Positions 56,133 to 64,000 of a DNA stretch of 64,000 bases are shown here, piece by piece. Both the position numbers and the translations under genes were made by a program. Each line of letters opens with the position of its first letter. Position 1 is the first letter of the stretch. The DNA comes from Vampirovibrio chlorellavorus. GTDB taxonomy: Bacteria > Cyanobacteriota > Vampirovibrionia > Vampirovibrionales > Vampirovibrionaceae. Below the pieces are notes generated by a model, which saw only the letters and a list, made by a program, of their open reading frames with translations, did no database searches and was not told the origin of the DNA. The stretch spans positions 186,001 through 250,000 of the forward strand of contig NZ_QFWH01000003.1 of NCBI RefSeq assembly GCF_003149375.1, written 5' to 3'.

Positions 56133-56765
56133 TTAATACTCAATGCCCTTGCGGGCCTTTACCCCAATGTCCCAGTAGTGTTTGATGGGGCGGATTTCTG
56201 AAACCAGATGGGCCAGTTCGATAATATCCGGGTGGGCCCGCCGACCGGTCAGAACCAGCTCCAGTTCCGGCGGTTTATTGCGCAGCAGGTCTTTCATTTC
56301 CTCCAGCGGAATCAAGCCTAAATCAATGGCGATGTTGGCCTCATCCATCACAATCATCTGATACTTGCCGGAGAAAGCGGCCCGTTTGACGATTTCCCAG
56401 CCGTTGGAGACTTCGACGGCGTCTTCCGGTTTCATGTTGTGGGTAAAAACAATGCGATCCAGCCCGGCCTGCACAATGGTCAGCTGCTTGGAAATTTGCG
56501 GGCTGAGCTGACGAGCGGCGTACAGTTCGCCGTAGTCATCGCCTCCTTTGGTGAACAACACCAGCAGCACATGCCAGCCCCGGCCCAATGCCCGAAATGT
56601 TAACCCCAGACTGGCCGTGGTTTTCCCCTTGCCATCCCCGGTGTAGACCTGAATGTACCCCCGTTGGGCAAAGGTGGGGTTCACCAAATCCTCAACAGCC
56701 GAAAGATTGCCCGGGGGAGGCGGTTTGGGTGGCTCAGAAGCCGATGCTTGCTCATCTGCGCTCAT
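56133..56765 (-). CDS. cobO: Cob(I)yrinic acid a,c-diamide adenosyltransferase (CobO/BtuR)
   Basis: Adds the 5'-deoxyadenosyl group to cobalt corrinoids, in B12 synthesis or salvage. P-loop YTGDGKGKTTASLGL is near residue 40; IVMDEANIAIDLGLI and VLTGRRAHPDIIELAHLVSE complete the family pattern. ATG 56765 gives 210 residues; an upstream TTG at 56828 is possible but adds unrelated sequence. The ribosome-binding site is weak. The short Pro-rich N-terminus (residues ~1-30) is extra. No other cobalamin gene is in the window, so salvage is likely. Confidence 0.93.
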   Translation of the reverse strand: MSADEQASASEPPKPPPPGNLSAVEDLVNPTFAQRGYIQVYTGDGKGKTTASLGLTFRALGRGWHVLLVLFTKGGDDYGELYAARQLSPQISKQLTIVQAGLDRIVFTHNMKPEDAVEVSNGWEIVKRAAFSGKYQMIVMDEANIAIDLGLIPLEEMKDLLRNKPPELELVLTGRRAHPDIIELAHLVSEIRPIKHYWDIGVKARKGIEY

Positions 56766-56881
56766 GCTTCTATTCAAACAGATTATCGTAAAAATGGGTA
56801 GGTCTGATTGTCGGGGAAAACTGCCCAAGCGGCTGATTTAATCCGCATAAAACATTGTAAAGTAGCATATTAGCAATAGGA

Positions 56882-57070
56882 ATGATGGTTATGGACGAAG
56901 AATTCAGCATTTGCCCCCTTTGCCAACAAAAAGCGGTTAAGGTCAAAACAGTTTTCTTTCGTGAGTTAAAAAATGGCTTGCCGTCCAACACCGAGACGGA
57001 AACGGTGATTGAGCAGGAGTGCGTGGCCTGTGGCTGGATCGCCTCCAGTCCGGTCCCTGCGGTCTCCTGA
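56882..57070 (+). CDS. Small zinc-ribbon protein
   Basis: 62 residues. Two CxxC pairs, ICPLCQQKAV and ECVACGWIAS, are separated by about 30 residues, typical of a rubredoxin-like or TFIIB-type zinc ribbon. In-frame ATGs at 56882, 56885 and 56891 are all possible; AGGA at 56877-56880 favours one of the later two. A second protein of similar plan is at 63596-63802. Function unknown, perhaps a regulatory or nucleic-acid-binding ribbon. Confidence 0.65.
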   Translation: MMVMDEEFSICPLCQQKAVKVKTVFFRELKNGLPSNTETETVIEQECVACGWIASSPVPAVS

Positions 57071-57128
57071 TTGACGGAAGCCATTTGCATCTATTTCTGG
57101 ATAGTGACGGGAACGGGGGAGGTTTTTT

Positions 57129-58103
57129 GTGAGTCAGATTCAACCCAATCGCGCGCAAACCGAGGAGCGGCACACAGAAAGCGCCTCCTCAACGGCGCGC
57201 ATTACACGTGTGACCCTGGTTATTGAGTACGGGGACGATCCCGACGCTGTGCTGCCCCTTATCCAGAGTCTGGCTTGCCTGCTCGGTCCCCAGTCCGTGG
57301 TTTTGACGCTGGTTCATGCCGAGTACGACTGGGTCAGCGTGCATTCCGATTTTGCCGATGAGGCTCAGGAAATGGGCGCTCGGCTGGCCCAGCGGGAAAT
57401 CGCCCTGAAAGCGGCCAATCAGGCCGTTCGGAGTGAATTGTGCAAGCAGGGTTTTACCCTGAGTGATGAATGGGAAATGACCACTGCCGGAGAAGGTTCT
57501 AAAACTTTGCTGGCCCAGTTGAAAGAAACCGGGCAGGATCTCCTGATTCTGGTACAGCCCCCATCCGGGGGAGCGGCAGGCAAGGCCAGCCACTTTGGCC
57601 TGACCATGGCCATCCACACAGAGGTCTCTGTGCTGGTTTTGCGTAAAGTCATCACGGCCAAACCGGCTCAGCTTAAAATATGGCTGGGCGTGGATGCCTC
57701 GGACGCTTCCCTGAATCTGGCCCGCAAGTTGGGTCAGTACCTTGGTGTGGTTGATGAAGTGCCAGTGTCTCTGATCACTGTTCAAACGCCGGTCTATCAG
57801 GAAAACGCGCTGCTGGCACCGTTTGTTAACCAGTCGGTGCTGGATGACGCCTTGCTGAGCAATGCCAATCTGGTTTTTGAAATGTGTCAGGATATTCTGG
57901 AAACCCAGGGCGTTGCCGTGGCCGATTGTCGACGTTTGCTGGGCTCGCCCGCCTCCGAGTTGGGGGCGGTGGCCGAGGCGGAAGATCCCGATGTGATTGC
58001 GGTGGGGTCCCATAACCGCAAGGGGGTGTTGGCCTGGTTGCTGGGCAGTGTCAGTTCCCAGTTATTGCATTGGGATACCCACAATTTGCTGATCGTGCGT
58101 TAA
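57129..58103 (+). CDS. Tandem universal stress protein
   Basis: 324 residues with two Usp-like halves. GTG 57129 follows GGGAGG by 6 nt. The second half has the ATP loop GSHNRKGVLAWLLGSVSSQL (G-x2-[RK]-[KG]...GS); the first half has lost it (PPSGGAAGKASHFGLTMA). The start is polar and Thr/Ser-rich (residues 1-25). It is probably a stress-induced, ATP-binding protein with one active and one degenerate half. It is separate from the single-domain Usp at 50925. Confidence 0.85.
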   Translation: MSQIQPNRAQTEERHTESASSTARITRVTLVIEYGDDPDAVLPLIQSLACLLGPQSVVLTLVHAEYDWVSVHSDFADEAQEMGARLAQREIALKAANQAVRSELCKQGFTLSDEWEMTTAGEGSKTLLAQLKETGQDLLILVQPPSGGAAGKASHFGLTMAIHTEVSVLVLRKVITAKPAQLKIWLGVDASDASLNLARKLGQYLGVVDEVPVSLITVQTPVYQENALLAPFVNQSVLDDALLSNANLVFEMCQDILETQGVAVADCRRLLGSPASELGAVAEAEDPDVIAVGSHNRKGVLAWLLGSVSSQLLHWDTHNLLIVR

Positions 58104-58216
58104 TTCGCAGGCGTGGCAGATTGGGTTATTCGATTTTGATAATCGTCTTGATGATCGGCCGGATTTTGAGGATGGCCGGGTCTTAATCAAGCTCGCTTCT
58201 TAATCAGGATTTGCTT

Positions 58217-58396
58217 TTAATCGTCCGGGGTCTGGGACAGCTTTTGCAGTTTGCGCAAGCGGCTTTTTTCCCGCAATTGCTGGGTGGATAAGGACTCCAG
58301 TTCCGGCAATGTTTTTTGCAGATTCTTTTGTTGATGGTGGTAATCGTTTTGCCGAAACAGGTCTTCGGTCACGTCCTTGCAGTGCTTATCGCTCAT
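58217..58396 (-). CDS. Small charged hypothetical protein
   Basis: 59 residues from ATG 58396 with GAGGA 8 nt upstream. Very charged and helical (DLFRQNDYHHQQKNLQKTLP; STQQLREKSRLRKLQKLSQT). No family recognised. The start is supported by the ribosome-binding site and by composition; a longer frame from 58498 lacks these. Convergent with the tandem Usp gene. Confidence 0.45.
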   Translation of the reverse strand: MSDKHCKDVTEDLFRQNDYHHQQKNLQKTLPELESLSTQQLREKSRLRKLQKLSQTPDD

Positions 58397-58546
58397 TGTG
58401 ATTGTCCTCGGATGGTGCATGCGAATACTCACCATAGCAACTCTTTTTTGGGCGCGCCATTGGACAATAGAGGAATGACAGAGGGCTGGGGAGGTCAATC
58501 TATTGAGACCAGATATGTTTATTTTGTTTTGTTTTGTTTTTCACGT

Positions 58547-58684
58547 TGCGGCCTGTCATTCCCGCGAAGGCGGGAATCCAGTTATAAAGATTAAATCAAC
58601 CATAAAAAAATGCAATCCGGACAATTTTTTCCTGGATTCCCGCCTTCGCGGGAATGACAAATAGAACGACAGGGGAGCATTTCG
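58547..58684. repeat. Dispersed intergenic repeat, longer copy with paired dRS3-like cores
   Basis: Contains a 28-bp perfect inverted repeat (58554-58581 with 58632-58659). Each arm holds ATTCCC-N8-GGGAAT, the neisserial dRS3 consensus, and can fold into its own hairpin. Flanks match the copy at 38823-38905 in three blocks. No reading frame. It lies next to the MFS gene. It resembles a MITE, but target-site duplications were not seen. Confidence 0.75.
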
Positions 58685-58779
58685 TTCATTGTTATTTCAA
58701 CTCGCCGCACTCAAATAGTTGCAAACGGGTTGTGAAGGCAGCCTTACGTTCTCACTTTTTTCCGGCTCACTTTTCTGGT

Positions 58780-60021
58780 TTAAGTTTCTGTGGGTGGCGG
58801 ATCGTGGAGTTTGTCCAGCTTGCGGAGTTCCGGCCAGCAGAGGGCGGTGCCCACTACGGTGACAATGGTGGCGATGCCGCCAAACACCACCGAGGCTACC
58901 GGGCCGAAGTAATGGGCCACGGTGCCCGATTCAAAACCGCCCAGTTCGTTGGAAGTGCCAATAAATACGTAGTTAATGGCCGAAACCCGACCCCGCATTT
59001 CATCCGGCGTGCGCAACAGGACCAGTCCCTGCCGGATGACCACGCTGACGTTGTCGCAGGCCCCGGACAACACCAGCATGGCAAAGGACAACCAGAAGTT
59101 TGTGGACAGGCCAAAGACAATGGTGGCCACCCCAAATCCGGCCACCGACCACAGCAGCCAGCGTCCGGCCTGCCGAAACTGGCTGTTTTTGGCCAGAACA
59201 AACCCGGTGGCCAATGCCCCCAGCGAGGGCGCCATCTGCAGCAGGCCCAGCCCATCCGGGCCCACCCGTAAAATATCCTTGGCGTAAATGGGGAGCAGGG
59301 CCACAGCGCCTCCAAACAGCACCGCGAACAGGTCCAGGGTAATGGCCGCCAGAATCAGGCGGGTTCTGGCCACAAATGCCAGACCGGACACCATGGACTT
59401 CAGGCTGAGGGCCTCCCTGGCCCGGGCCACCGGACGCACGGATATGATGGTGAGAACGGCCCAGAACAAGAGGCTGGATAGGCAGTCGACCGTATAAACC
59501 AATGTAGCGCTGTGTTGCCAGCCCAGCATCAAACCGCTGAGGGCTGGCCCCAGGATGGCCGAGCCCTGAAAGAAAATGCTGTTCCAGCTGATGGCGTTGG
59601 TCAGGTTTTGGGTGCTGACCACTTGTGGCAACAAGGCGGCGTTGGCTGGACTGTGAAAGGCTCGCCCCACCCCGGCCAGAAACAGGCAAGCGTAAATGCC
59701 CTGTACTGGGCCGTGCAGAATGGACAGGGCCACCAGCCCGGCTGTGGCCAGGGCGTTTAAAATTTGGGCCCCTATCAGCACGTTGCGCCGATCGTGATTG
59801 TCCACCCAGTGGCCCACCGGCAGGGTCAGCAGCACAACGGGTATCAGTTGCACCAGTCCAATCAGGCCCAGGGCAAAGGCGGAGTGGGTACGTTCGTAAA
59901 CCTCCCAGCCCACGGCCACGGTCAACATCTGTCGGCCCAACATGGAAATGAAGGAACCGATGGAAAACAGCAGAAAGTTTTTTTCGTGCAGGGCGTTTTC
60001 AGGGTGAGGGTTGGAGGTCAT
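58780..60021 (-). CDS. MFS transporter, EntS-like exporter family
   Basis: 413 residues with 12 hydrophobic segments. The start FSIGSFISMLGRQMLTVAVG and the loop motif GHWVDNHDRRNVLIGAQILN resemble the MFS_3 (EntS/enterobactin-exporter-like) group. Further match: GVGRAFHSPANAALLPQVV and NLTNAISWNSIFFQGSAILG. It probably exports a small hydrophobic molecule. No siderophore genes lie nearby, so the substrate is open. The ribosome-binding site is weak. Confidence 0.85.
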   Translation of the reverse strand: MTSNPHPENALHEKNFLLFSIGSFISMLGRQMLTVAVGWEVYERTHSAFALGLIGLVQLIPVVLLTLPVGHWVDNHDRRNVLIGAQILNALATAGLVALSILHGPVQGIYACLFLAGVGRAFHSPANAALLPQVVSTQNLTNAISWNSIFFQGSAILGPALSGLMLGWQHSATLVYTVDCLSSLLFWAVLTIISVRPVARAREALSLKSMVSGLAFVARTRLILAAITLDLFAVLFGGAVALLPIYAKDILRVGPDGLGLLQMAPSLGALATGFVLAKNSQFRQAGRWLLWSVAGFGVATIVFGLSTNFWLSFAMLVLSGACDNVSVVIRQGLVLLRTPDEMRGRVSAINYVFIGTSNELGGFESGTVAHYFGPVASVVFGGIATIVTVVGTALCWPELRKLDKLHDPPPTET

Positions 60022-60069
60022 GGGTGGGGCCTGTGTGGGAAGGGCTCGAGTAGCCCGTTTTGTGGCGGG

Positions 60070-60849
60070 CTAGAGGGGAATCGGAATAATGATTGGAATG
60101 CGGAAACCGCTTTTTTGCCGGGTTTTCTGAAAGTCACTGAAGCGGGACAGGTGGAAGCCGGGTGGGTTGCTGAAATCCGGCTTGGCCGCGTAAATTTTGA
60201 GCAGGGTGTTGACGTCCCGCTGGCTCAGGCGGGAGCCTTCGTTGACCGAGAAGTACATGATATCGGCAGGCTGATCGCTGTGACCCTGAATGCCCAGCGA
60301 GTGCCCGATTTCATGCAGGGCGGTGGCGTACAGCAAGCCCGGGCTGTGCGGCTGCCCGGTCTGATCGTTCAGAGAGATAAACAAATCGTTTTTGGCGATG
60401 TACTTGCCCCAGGTGGACATCATGTTGAGGCCCGCCGCTCCCCGTTCAATGGTGGGCGTGGACAGGGGCCACCAGTTCACCACCATATCGGTCTGAGTGG
60501 TGTCGGGCATAAAGACAAACATGATGCGGTTTTGCAGGGCCCGCTGCCATTCGGCAAAGGCGTCCTTGATGAGTTGGGGGTGCCAGGGCTGCCAACCCGC
60601 CAGATGGGCGGGGGTGCTGATGTGAACCAGCACCAGTCGGGTTTGATCATTCCAGCGATAGATTTTTTTCTGCAAATGAAAATAATCGGTGGGGGCGCTT
60701 TGGGGGGAGGCGACAGACACGGAGGCCGGAAAAGCGGGAGGCAGGCTGCCGCTTTGGGCCGAACCGGGTTGCCAAAAGAAACTCAGGCCCAGCAGTCCAG
60801 TGAGTAGCAGCAGGGCAGGCATTGACCGTTTGAGACGTGGTTTTGGCAA
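60070..60849 (-). CDS. Matrixin-like zinc metalloprotease, exported
   Basis: 259 residues. The TTG at 60849 (after GGTGGAA) or the ATG at 60822 starts a signal peptide (MPALLLLTGLLGLSFFWQPG). The metzincin zinc motif ALHEIGHSLGIQGHSD (HExxHxxGxxH) is followed by the Met-turn region DIMYFSVNE, as in matrixins. Other peptidase-like parts are WQRALQNRIMFVFMPDTTQT and YAAKPDFSNPPGF. It is probably secreted or periplasmic. It is the gene immediately upstream of the MFS exporter on the same strand, 48 bp apart with a small hairpin (60051-60072) between. Confidence 0.85.
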   Translation of the reverse strand: MPKPRLKRSMPALLLLTGLLGLSFFWQPGSAQSGSLPPAFPASVSVASPQSAPTDYFHLQKKIYRWNDQTRLVLVHISTPAHLAGWQPWHPQLIKDAFAEWQRALQNRIMFVFMPDTTQTDMVVNWWPLSTPTIERGAAGLNMMSTWGKYIAKNDLFISLNDQTGQPHSPGLLYATALHEIGHSLGIQGHSDQPADIMYFSVNEGSRLSQRDVNTLLKIYAAKPDFSNPPGFHLSRFSDFQKTRQKSGFRIPIIIPIPL

Positions 60850-61065
60850 GGGTTCATTCCACCGGGTTCAGTTCATTCGACCGGGATTTAAGCAATGCTC
60901 ATGATATCGCACCCTGTCCGGTCATATCCAGTCCGGCTCACCAATACGTGCGCGGCTGACCTCCAGATGGCTTTTGTGGATTGCCCGGTGTAGCCATTGT
61001 CAAGGGCTCGGAGGCTCAGTATGCTGCTACCGGGTAGATCTTTCACCGAGAGAAGGAGCAGCACC

Positions 61066-61518
61066 ATGGCCTACGCAGAGTATCAGGCACAGGCAGCCCG
61101 GCAGTTTGTGGAGCGTCTGCGCCAGTTTGAAACGGGCATGCTCATCACCCACGGCTCCAATGGGCACCTGCACGGGCGACCCATGGCAGTGGCCGAGATA
61201 GAGCCTGTGGAAAGCGAACGTTTCAGTTGCTACCTGTGGTTTTTAACGGGCCTGGAAACGTCCAAGGCCGATGAAATTCGACAGAATCAACAGGTGCTGG
61301 TGACTTTTCAGGATCGGCAGAAGCCCTTTTTAACCCTGAGTGGCCGGGCCCACATTGTTCAGGACGCCGAGCGCGTGGATGCGTTTTGGCGTGAGAACTA
61401 TCGCCGTTGGCTACCCCAGGGCAAGGGAGATCCCAATCTGGCCCTGATTCGGGTTCGTCTGGACGATGGGCAGGTCTGGGAACAGAGCGGGGCGCTGCCT
61501 GAGTCGGTCAGTTTTTAG
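61066..61518 (+). CDS. PPOX/general stress protein 26-like flavin-binding protein
   Basis: 150 residues from ATG 61066, with AAGGAG 7 nt upstream (a start at 60997 in frame is not supported). The split-barrel FMN fold of the pyridoxamine 5'-phosphate oxidase-like family shows in GMLITHGSNGHLHGRPMAV, YLWFLTGLETSKADEIRQNQ and VLVTFQDRQKPFLTLSGRAH. Members of this length are usually general stress (GS26) proteins with unknown enzyme activity, not vitamin B6 synthesis enzymes. Confidence 0.85.
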   Translation: MAYAEYQAQAARQFVERLRQFETGMLITHGSNGHLHGRPMAVAEIEPVESERFSCYLWFLTGLETSKADEIRQNQQVLVTFQDRQKPFLTLSGRAHIVQDAERVDAFWRENYRRWLPQGKGDPNLALIRVRLDDGQVWEQSGALPESVSF

Positions 61519-61672
61519 GGGGAGGGCCTCTCCTTTCTTTTCCTTTGCTTTCTTATCCTCTCCTCTTTTTTTTCTCCCTCATTCTTCCGGGGGCGCTGAA
61601 GACTTTTCGGCGCCGGGCTTGGGCCATCGGCTCTGTCTTGCCAGTGGGCCCTGAAGGCAGTATGATGCGGCC

Positions 61673-62557
61673 ATGGCAAACTGTTGTGACCTGTTAATCG
61701 CCGAACACCGCCAGACGGAAAGCGGGTTGCGCTGGCTTCAGGAACGCCTGGCTATCCTGAGCGGTGCTTCCCATGCCGCTGCCCCTGAGTCGGCCGATTG
61801 GTCGTCCGTGGCCGGGTTTTATGCGGACTGGGCTGCGGATTTGTACCAGCATTTCGTGCTGGAAGAAGAGGCGCTGTTCAGTCTGGTGAGTCAGTACCGT
61901 ACCATGATGCTGATGACCGTGGAGCATGACGATTTGTGGGTCTTGCAGACCGACTTTGAAGGGGCCTTGACCCGCAGCGTGTCCGCCGGGAGCGCTGACC
62001 CTGAGTTGATGCGTCATTTTCAGGCGTTTCAAACCCGTTTGCAAGCGCATATTATCGAGGAGGAGCGGGGCATTTTTCCTCTGGCCCAATCTTGCCTGTT
62101 GCCGGAGGAGCAGGCGTTGGCCCTGCGGCGCTATCGGGAAATTCTGTCTGAGGCGGAACAGGGCGCTGCGCTGGGGCTATCCCGACCCACGCCTGACTTT
62201 CGGATCATTGAGACAGACCTGTCTGGGGCCGTTGACAAACCACTGAGCTATGAGACCTTGTACGAACGGGAACACGCCAGTGTGCAGCATATTCGCCTGC
62301 AGGCGGGCATGAAACAGGCCTTGCACTGGGTGGGGCCCCATCAGTGCCTGTTCCTGCTGTCCGGCTCGGTTACCCTGGAAACCCGGCAGGCACAGATTCC
62401 ATTGTCTCCCGGGCAATGCGTAACGCTGGATTCGCAGCTCTATTTTGCTTTGCAGGCCCACAAGGACGCTCATCTGCTGAATTTCAGGGTCTGGCCGCAT
62501 CCGCATTACATTAAGGCCAACAGCCTGAGTCAGGCTTCTACTGCCCGAAACGCATGA
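61673..62557 (+). CDS. Hemerythrin (HHE)-domain protein fused to a cupin-like domain
   Basis: 294 residues. The N-terminal half is a hemerythrin-like HHE domain. Iron-ligand candidates are H12 (LLIAEHRQTE), H in YQHFVLEEEALF, H in TVEHDDLWV and H plus E in QAHIIEEERGIF. The C-terminal half (residues ~180-280) looks like a cupin: IRLQAGMKQALHWVGPHQCL, FLLSGSVTLETRQAQIPLSP, GQCVTLDSQLYFALQAH. The fusion would pair a diiron oxygen/NO sensor or store with a small-molecule or metal-binding barrel. Function is unknown. Confidence 0.78.
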   Translation: MANCCDLLIAEHRQTESGLRWLQERLAILSGASHAAAPESADWSSVAGFYADWAADLYQHFVLEEEALFSLVSQYRTMMLMTVEHDDLWVLQTDFEGALTRSVSAGSADPELMRHFQAFQTRLQAHIIEEERGIFPLAQSCLLPEEQALALRRYREILSEAEQGAALGLSRPTPDFRIIETDLSGAVDKPLSYETLYEREHASVQHIRLQAGMKQALHWVGPHQCLFLLSGSVTLETRQAQIPLSPGQCVTLDSQLYFALQAHKDAHLLNFRVWPHPHYIKANSLSQASTARNA

Positions 62558-62608
62558 TATTTTGAAGCGCCTGTAGAAAAAGGGATGCCCGATTGGGGGA
62601 CTTGGGCT

Positions 62609-63040
62609 ATGATCGATCCAGTCAATGGGAATTCTGGAATGGATAGTGTAGTTGATCTGGCCAAGTCACGACAGGCCCGAAACGAAAAAAACGAACACGT
62701 GCGTGAGGCCTCTCAGGATTTGCTGGCCCTCCTGGATCATCACCGGCGGCACCTGCCGGAGGAGTTTATGGCCTTTTTGCTGGCCATGGCCATTTCGGAT
62801 CAGGCCATTCAACTGAGCGAGGCCCAAGGCGATCGGCAGACCGGGCAGGATTTTCTGGAAGAGGTGTTTTCCACGGCCCGCCAGTTATTTGAGGGGTATT
62901 ACCCTACGCAGACCCGGCCCATACCGGCGCGCCTTCAGCATCCCCCCCGCACGGACAAGGCGGCCTCCCGCGTGGTTGCCTTCCTGCCGGAACACCCGGA
63001 ATCCCCGCTTGAACCCAGTCGGACTTTATCAGACGATTAA
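62609..63040 (+). CDS. Hypothetical protein, helical
   Basis: 143 residues from ATG 62609 (GGGGGA 9 nt upstream); ATGs at 62585 and 62639 in frame are alternatives. A mostly helical charged body (EKNEHVREASQDLLALLDHH; EEFMAFLLAMAISDQAIQLS) is followed by a Pro-rich tail. No signal peptide. It follows the hemerythrin gene by 51 bp and precedes the VOC gene by 38 bp, so all three may be in one operon. No family recognised. Confidence 0.5.
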   Translation: MIDPVNGNSGMDSVVDLAKSRQARNEKNEHVREASQDLLALLDHHRRHLPEEFMAFLLAMAISDQAIQLSEAQGDRQTGQDFLEEVFSTARQLFEGYYPTQTRPIPARLQHPPRTDKAASRVVAFLPEHPESPLEPSRTLSDD

Positions 63041-63078
63041 ACAGTTCATTCAAAACGTTTAGGAGAGGGGAACCGTTT

Positions 63079-63555
63079 ATGACCGCCACAGCGCCCATTC
63101 CTTCCGGGTTTCACAGTGTTACGCCGCATCTGGTGGTGTATGACGCGGTGGCCGCCCTGGACTTTTATGAGCGGGCCTTTGGGGCGACCGTCACCCATCG
63201 GCTGACTGGCCCCGATGGCAGAATTATTTACGCGGCCTTCAATATTGGCGATTCCGTGATTATGCTGGGGGAGGAGTGCCGGGACTATGGGGTTTTCTCC
63301 CCCACCGCGCTGGGCAATTCGCCTGTACTCATCCATTTGTATGTGCCCAACGCCGATGAGGCTTTTGAAAAAGCCGTTTTGGCCGGGGCTACGATTGAAA
63401 TGCCCGTTCAGGAGATGTTTTGGGGCGACCGTTACGGCAAGGTGACTGATCCTTTCGGGCATCGCTGGGCCATTGCCTCTGTGGTGCGTTCACTCAGTCC
63501 TTCCGAAATGCAGGCCGCTGCCGATGCGGCCATGGCTTGTGAGGTCAAGGCTTAA
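63079..63555 (+). CDS. VOC/glyoxalase-fold protein, PhnB-like
   Basis: 158 residues; GAGGGG precedes ATG 63079. A vicinal-oxygen-chelate fold with paired beta-alpha-beta units: TPHLVVYDAVAALDFYERAF and LIHLYVPNADEAFEKAVLAG. The stretch EMFWGDRYGKVTDPFGHRWA is typical of PhnB-like and bleomycin-resistance-like members. It is probably an oxidoreductase, lyase or binding protein; the substrate is unknown. Confidence 0.9.
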   Translation: MTATAPIPSGFHSVTPHLVVYDAVAALDFYERAFGATVTHRLTGPDGRIIYAAFNIGDSVIMLGEECRDYGVFSPTALGNSPVLIHLYVPNADEAFEKAVLAGATIEMPVQEMFWGDRYGKVTDPFGHRWAIASVVRSLSPSEMQAAADAAMACEVKA

Positions 63556-63595
63556 ACGTTGGCGGGCGTTTCAGAGAGAGCGACTGATCCTGATT

Positions 63596-63802
63596 TCAGG
63601 TTCGGCTTTGTAGCAGTTCTTCCTGGGGCAGGACGGGCGGATTTTCCACCAGAATGGTCCAGCCACACTGCTGGCAATGGTATTCCACCACCGGGATCTC
63701 CGCTTCCAGCAGCACTCGGGTGGTGGCCGGGTCGTAGGTTCGCTTCTCCAGCACCTTGAACTTGAGTTTGTCGTTGCTGCAATCGGGGCAAATTTTGAAC
63801 AT
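63596..63802 (-). CDS. Small zinc-ribbon protein
   Basis: 68 residues from ATG 63802 with GAGGG 7 nt upstream. Two CxxC pairs (KICPDCSND and YHCQQCGWTI) flank a beta-like middle (KVLEKRTYDPATTRVLLEAE). A similar plan is in the 56882-57070 protein, mainly in the CGW(I/T) end. Function unknown. Confidence 0.65.
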   Translation of the reverse strand: MFKICPDCSNDKLKFKVLEKRTYDPATTRVLLEAEIPVVEYHCQQCGWTILVENPPVLPQEELLQSRT

Positions 63803-63932
63803 CGGGCTACCCTCAGGTTGGTTGAGTAAGCCAGATTCTATTATCCGCCCTCTTTTCCAAGGTTACTATGCACCGATCTGGCTAAAACAGGGGGTCGCTT
63901 TTGGGAATTGGCTGGGCCAGGCCGGAATGGGG

Positions 63933-64000
63933 TCAGGACAGGACGGATTCCGGCTGAGCGGCTTTTTGCCCATCGCTTTGTAGCAGCGCCAGCACTCGGG
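63933..64000 (-). CDS. C-terminal end of an unidentified protein (start beyond window)
   Basis: Frame ending at TGA 63935-63933 encodes RVLALLQSDGQKAAQPESVL plus Ser just before the window edge. Composition resembles a coding 3' end, but only 21 residues are visible, so no function is offered. Confidence 0.3.
   Translation of the reverse strand, partial: RVLALLQSDGQKAAQPESVLS

Overview
The window is about 64 kb of GC-rich (mid-50s % by eye), densely coded chromosome from a Gram-negative-type (diderm) bacterium. Evidence for an outer membrane is a complete TolC/adaptor/RND efflux operon. An S-layer-homology (SLH) protein, a GerMN-domain protein, a type IV pilin-like protein, a FlgM-like anti-sigma factor and starch/glycogen enzymes of unusual size fit a deep, non-photosynthetic relative of Cyanobacteria (Vampirovibrionia/'Melainabacteria'). 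That placement is inference: no rRNA gene is present, and it should be tested with gyrB, ligA, obgE and typA.

Layout. 1-8.8 kb: the 5' part of ligA (-), tRNA-Ser(GGA), and a run of poorly characterised proteins (FlgM-like, secreted, pilin-like, a solute-binding lipoprotein), including a Fur-box-like palindrome lying over a promoter. 8.9-15.1 kb: housekeeping genes obgE (-), an M23 peptidase, nth and a gyrB with a large insert. 15.2-23.1 kb: SLH protein, then a tripartite RND efflux operon and an unknown membrane protein. 23.2-27.2 kb: typA and an ABC-F ATPase (-).

27.4-41.9 kb is the most distinctive part, a glucan-metabolism locus. It has an SLC45-like sugar transporter, a 1,458-residue GH13-type protein with about 520 residues between conserved regions I and II, and a divergent operon of three genes joined by 4-bp ATGA overlaps. 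Those three are two paralogous membrane proteins sharing a KTGV(D/N)L motif and a second GH13 enzyme. The locus ends with a 988-residue GT5 glycogen/starch synthase carrying long coiled-coil additions. Several of these proteins, and two small ones elsewhere, share a short N-terminal motif resembling PP-x-[VI]-R-F-[GS]. I propose that the enzymes and the membrane pair form one uncharacterised glucan synthesis/remodelling system.

42-64 kb is mostly signalling, stress and redox genes: a large TPR protein, two NarL-type response regulators, HU, dienelactone hydrolase, a GerMN protein, and an operon with two small winged-helix-like proteins, a UspA protein and D-lactate dehydrogenase. Divergent from this operon is a CBS - PAS/histidine kinase - response regulator operon. 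Then follow a DegP-like protease, a corrinoid adenosyltransferase, a tandem-Usp protein, an MFS exporter, a matrixin-like metalloprotease, a PPOX-family protein, a hemerythrin/cupin fusion, a VOC protein and zinc-ribbon proteins. Two copies of a dispersed intergenic repeat (38.8 and 58.5 kb) with a Neisseria dRS3-like core, and an unrelated 147-bp foldback (48.8 kb), are the only repeat elements seen. There are no transposases, phage genes or CRISPR arrays.
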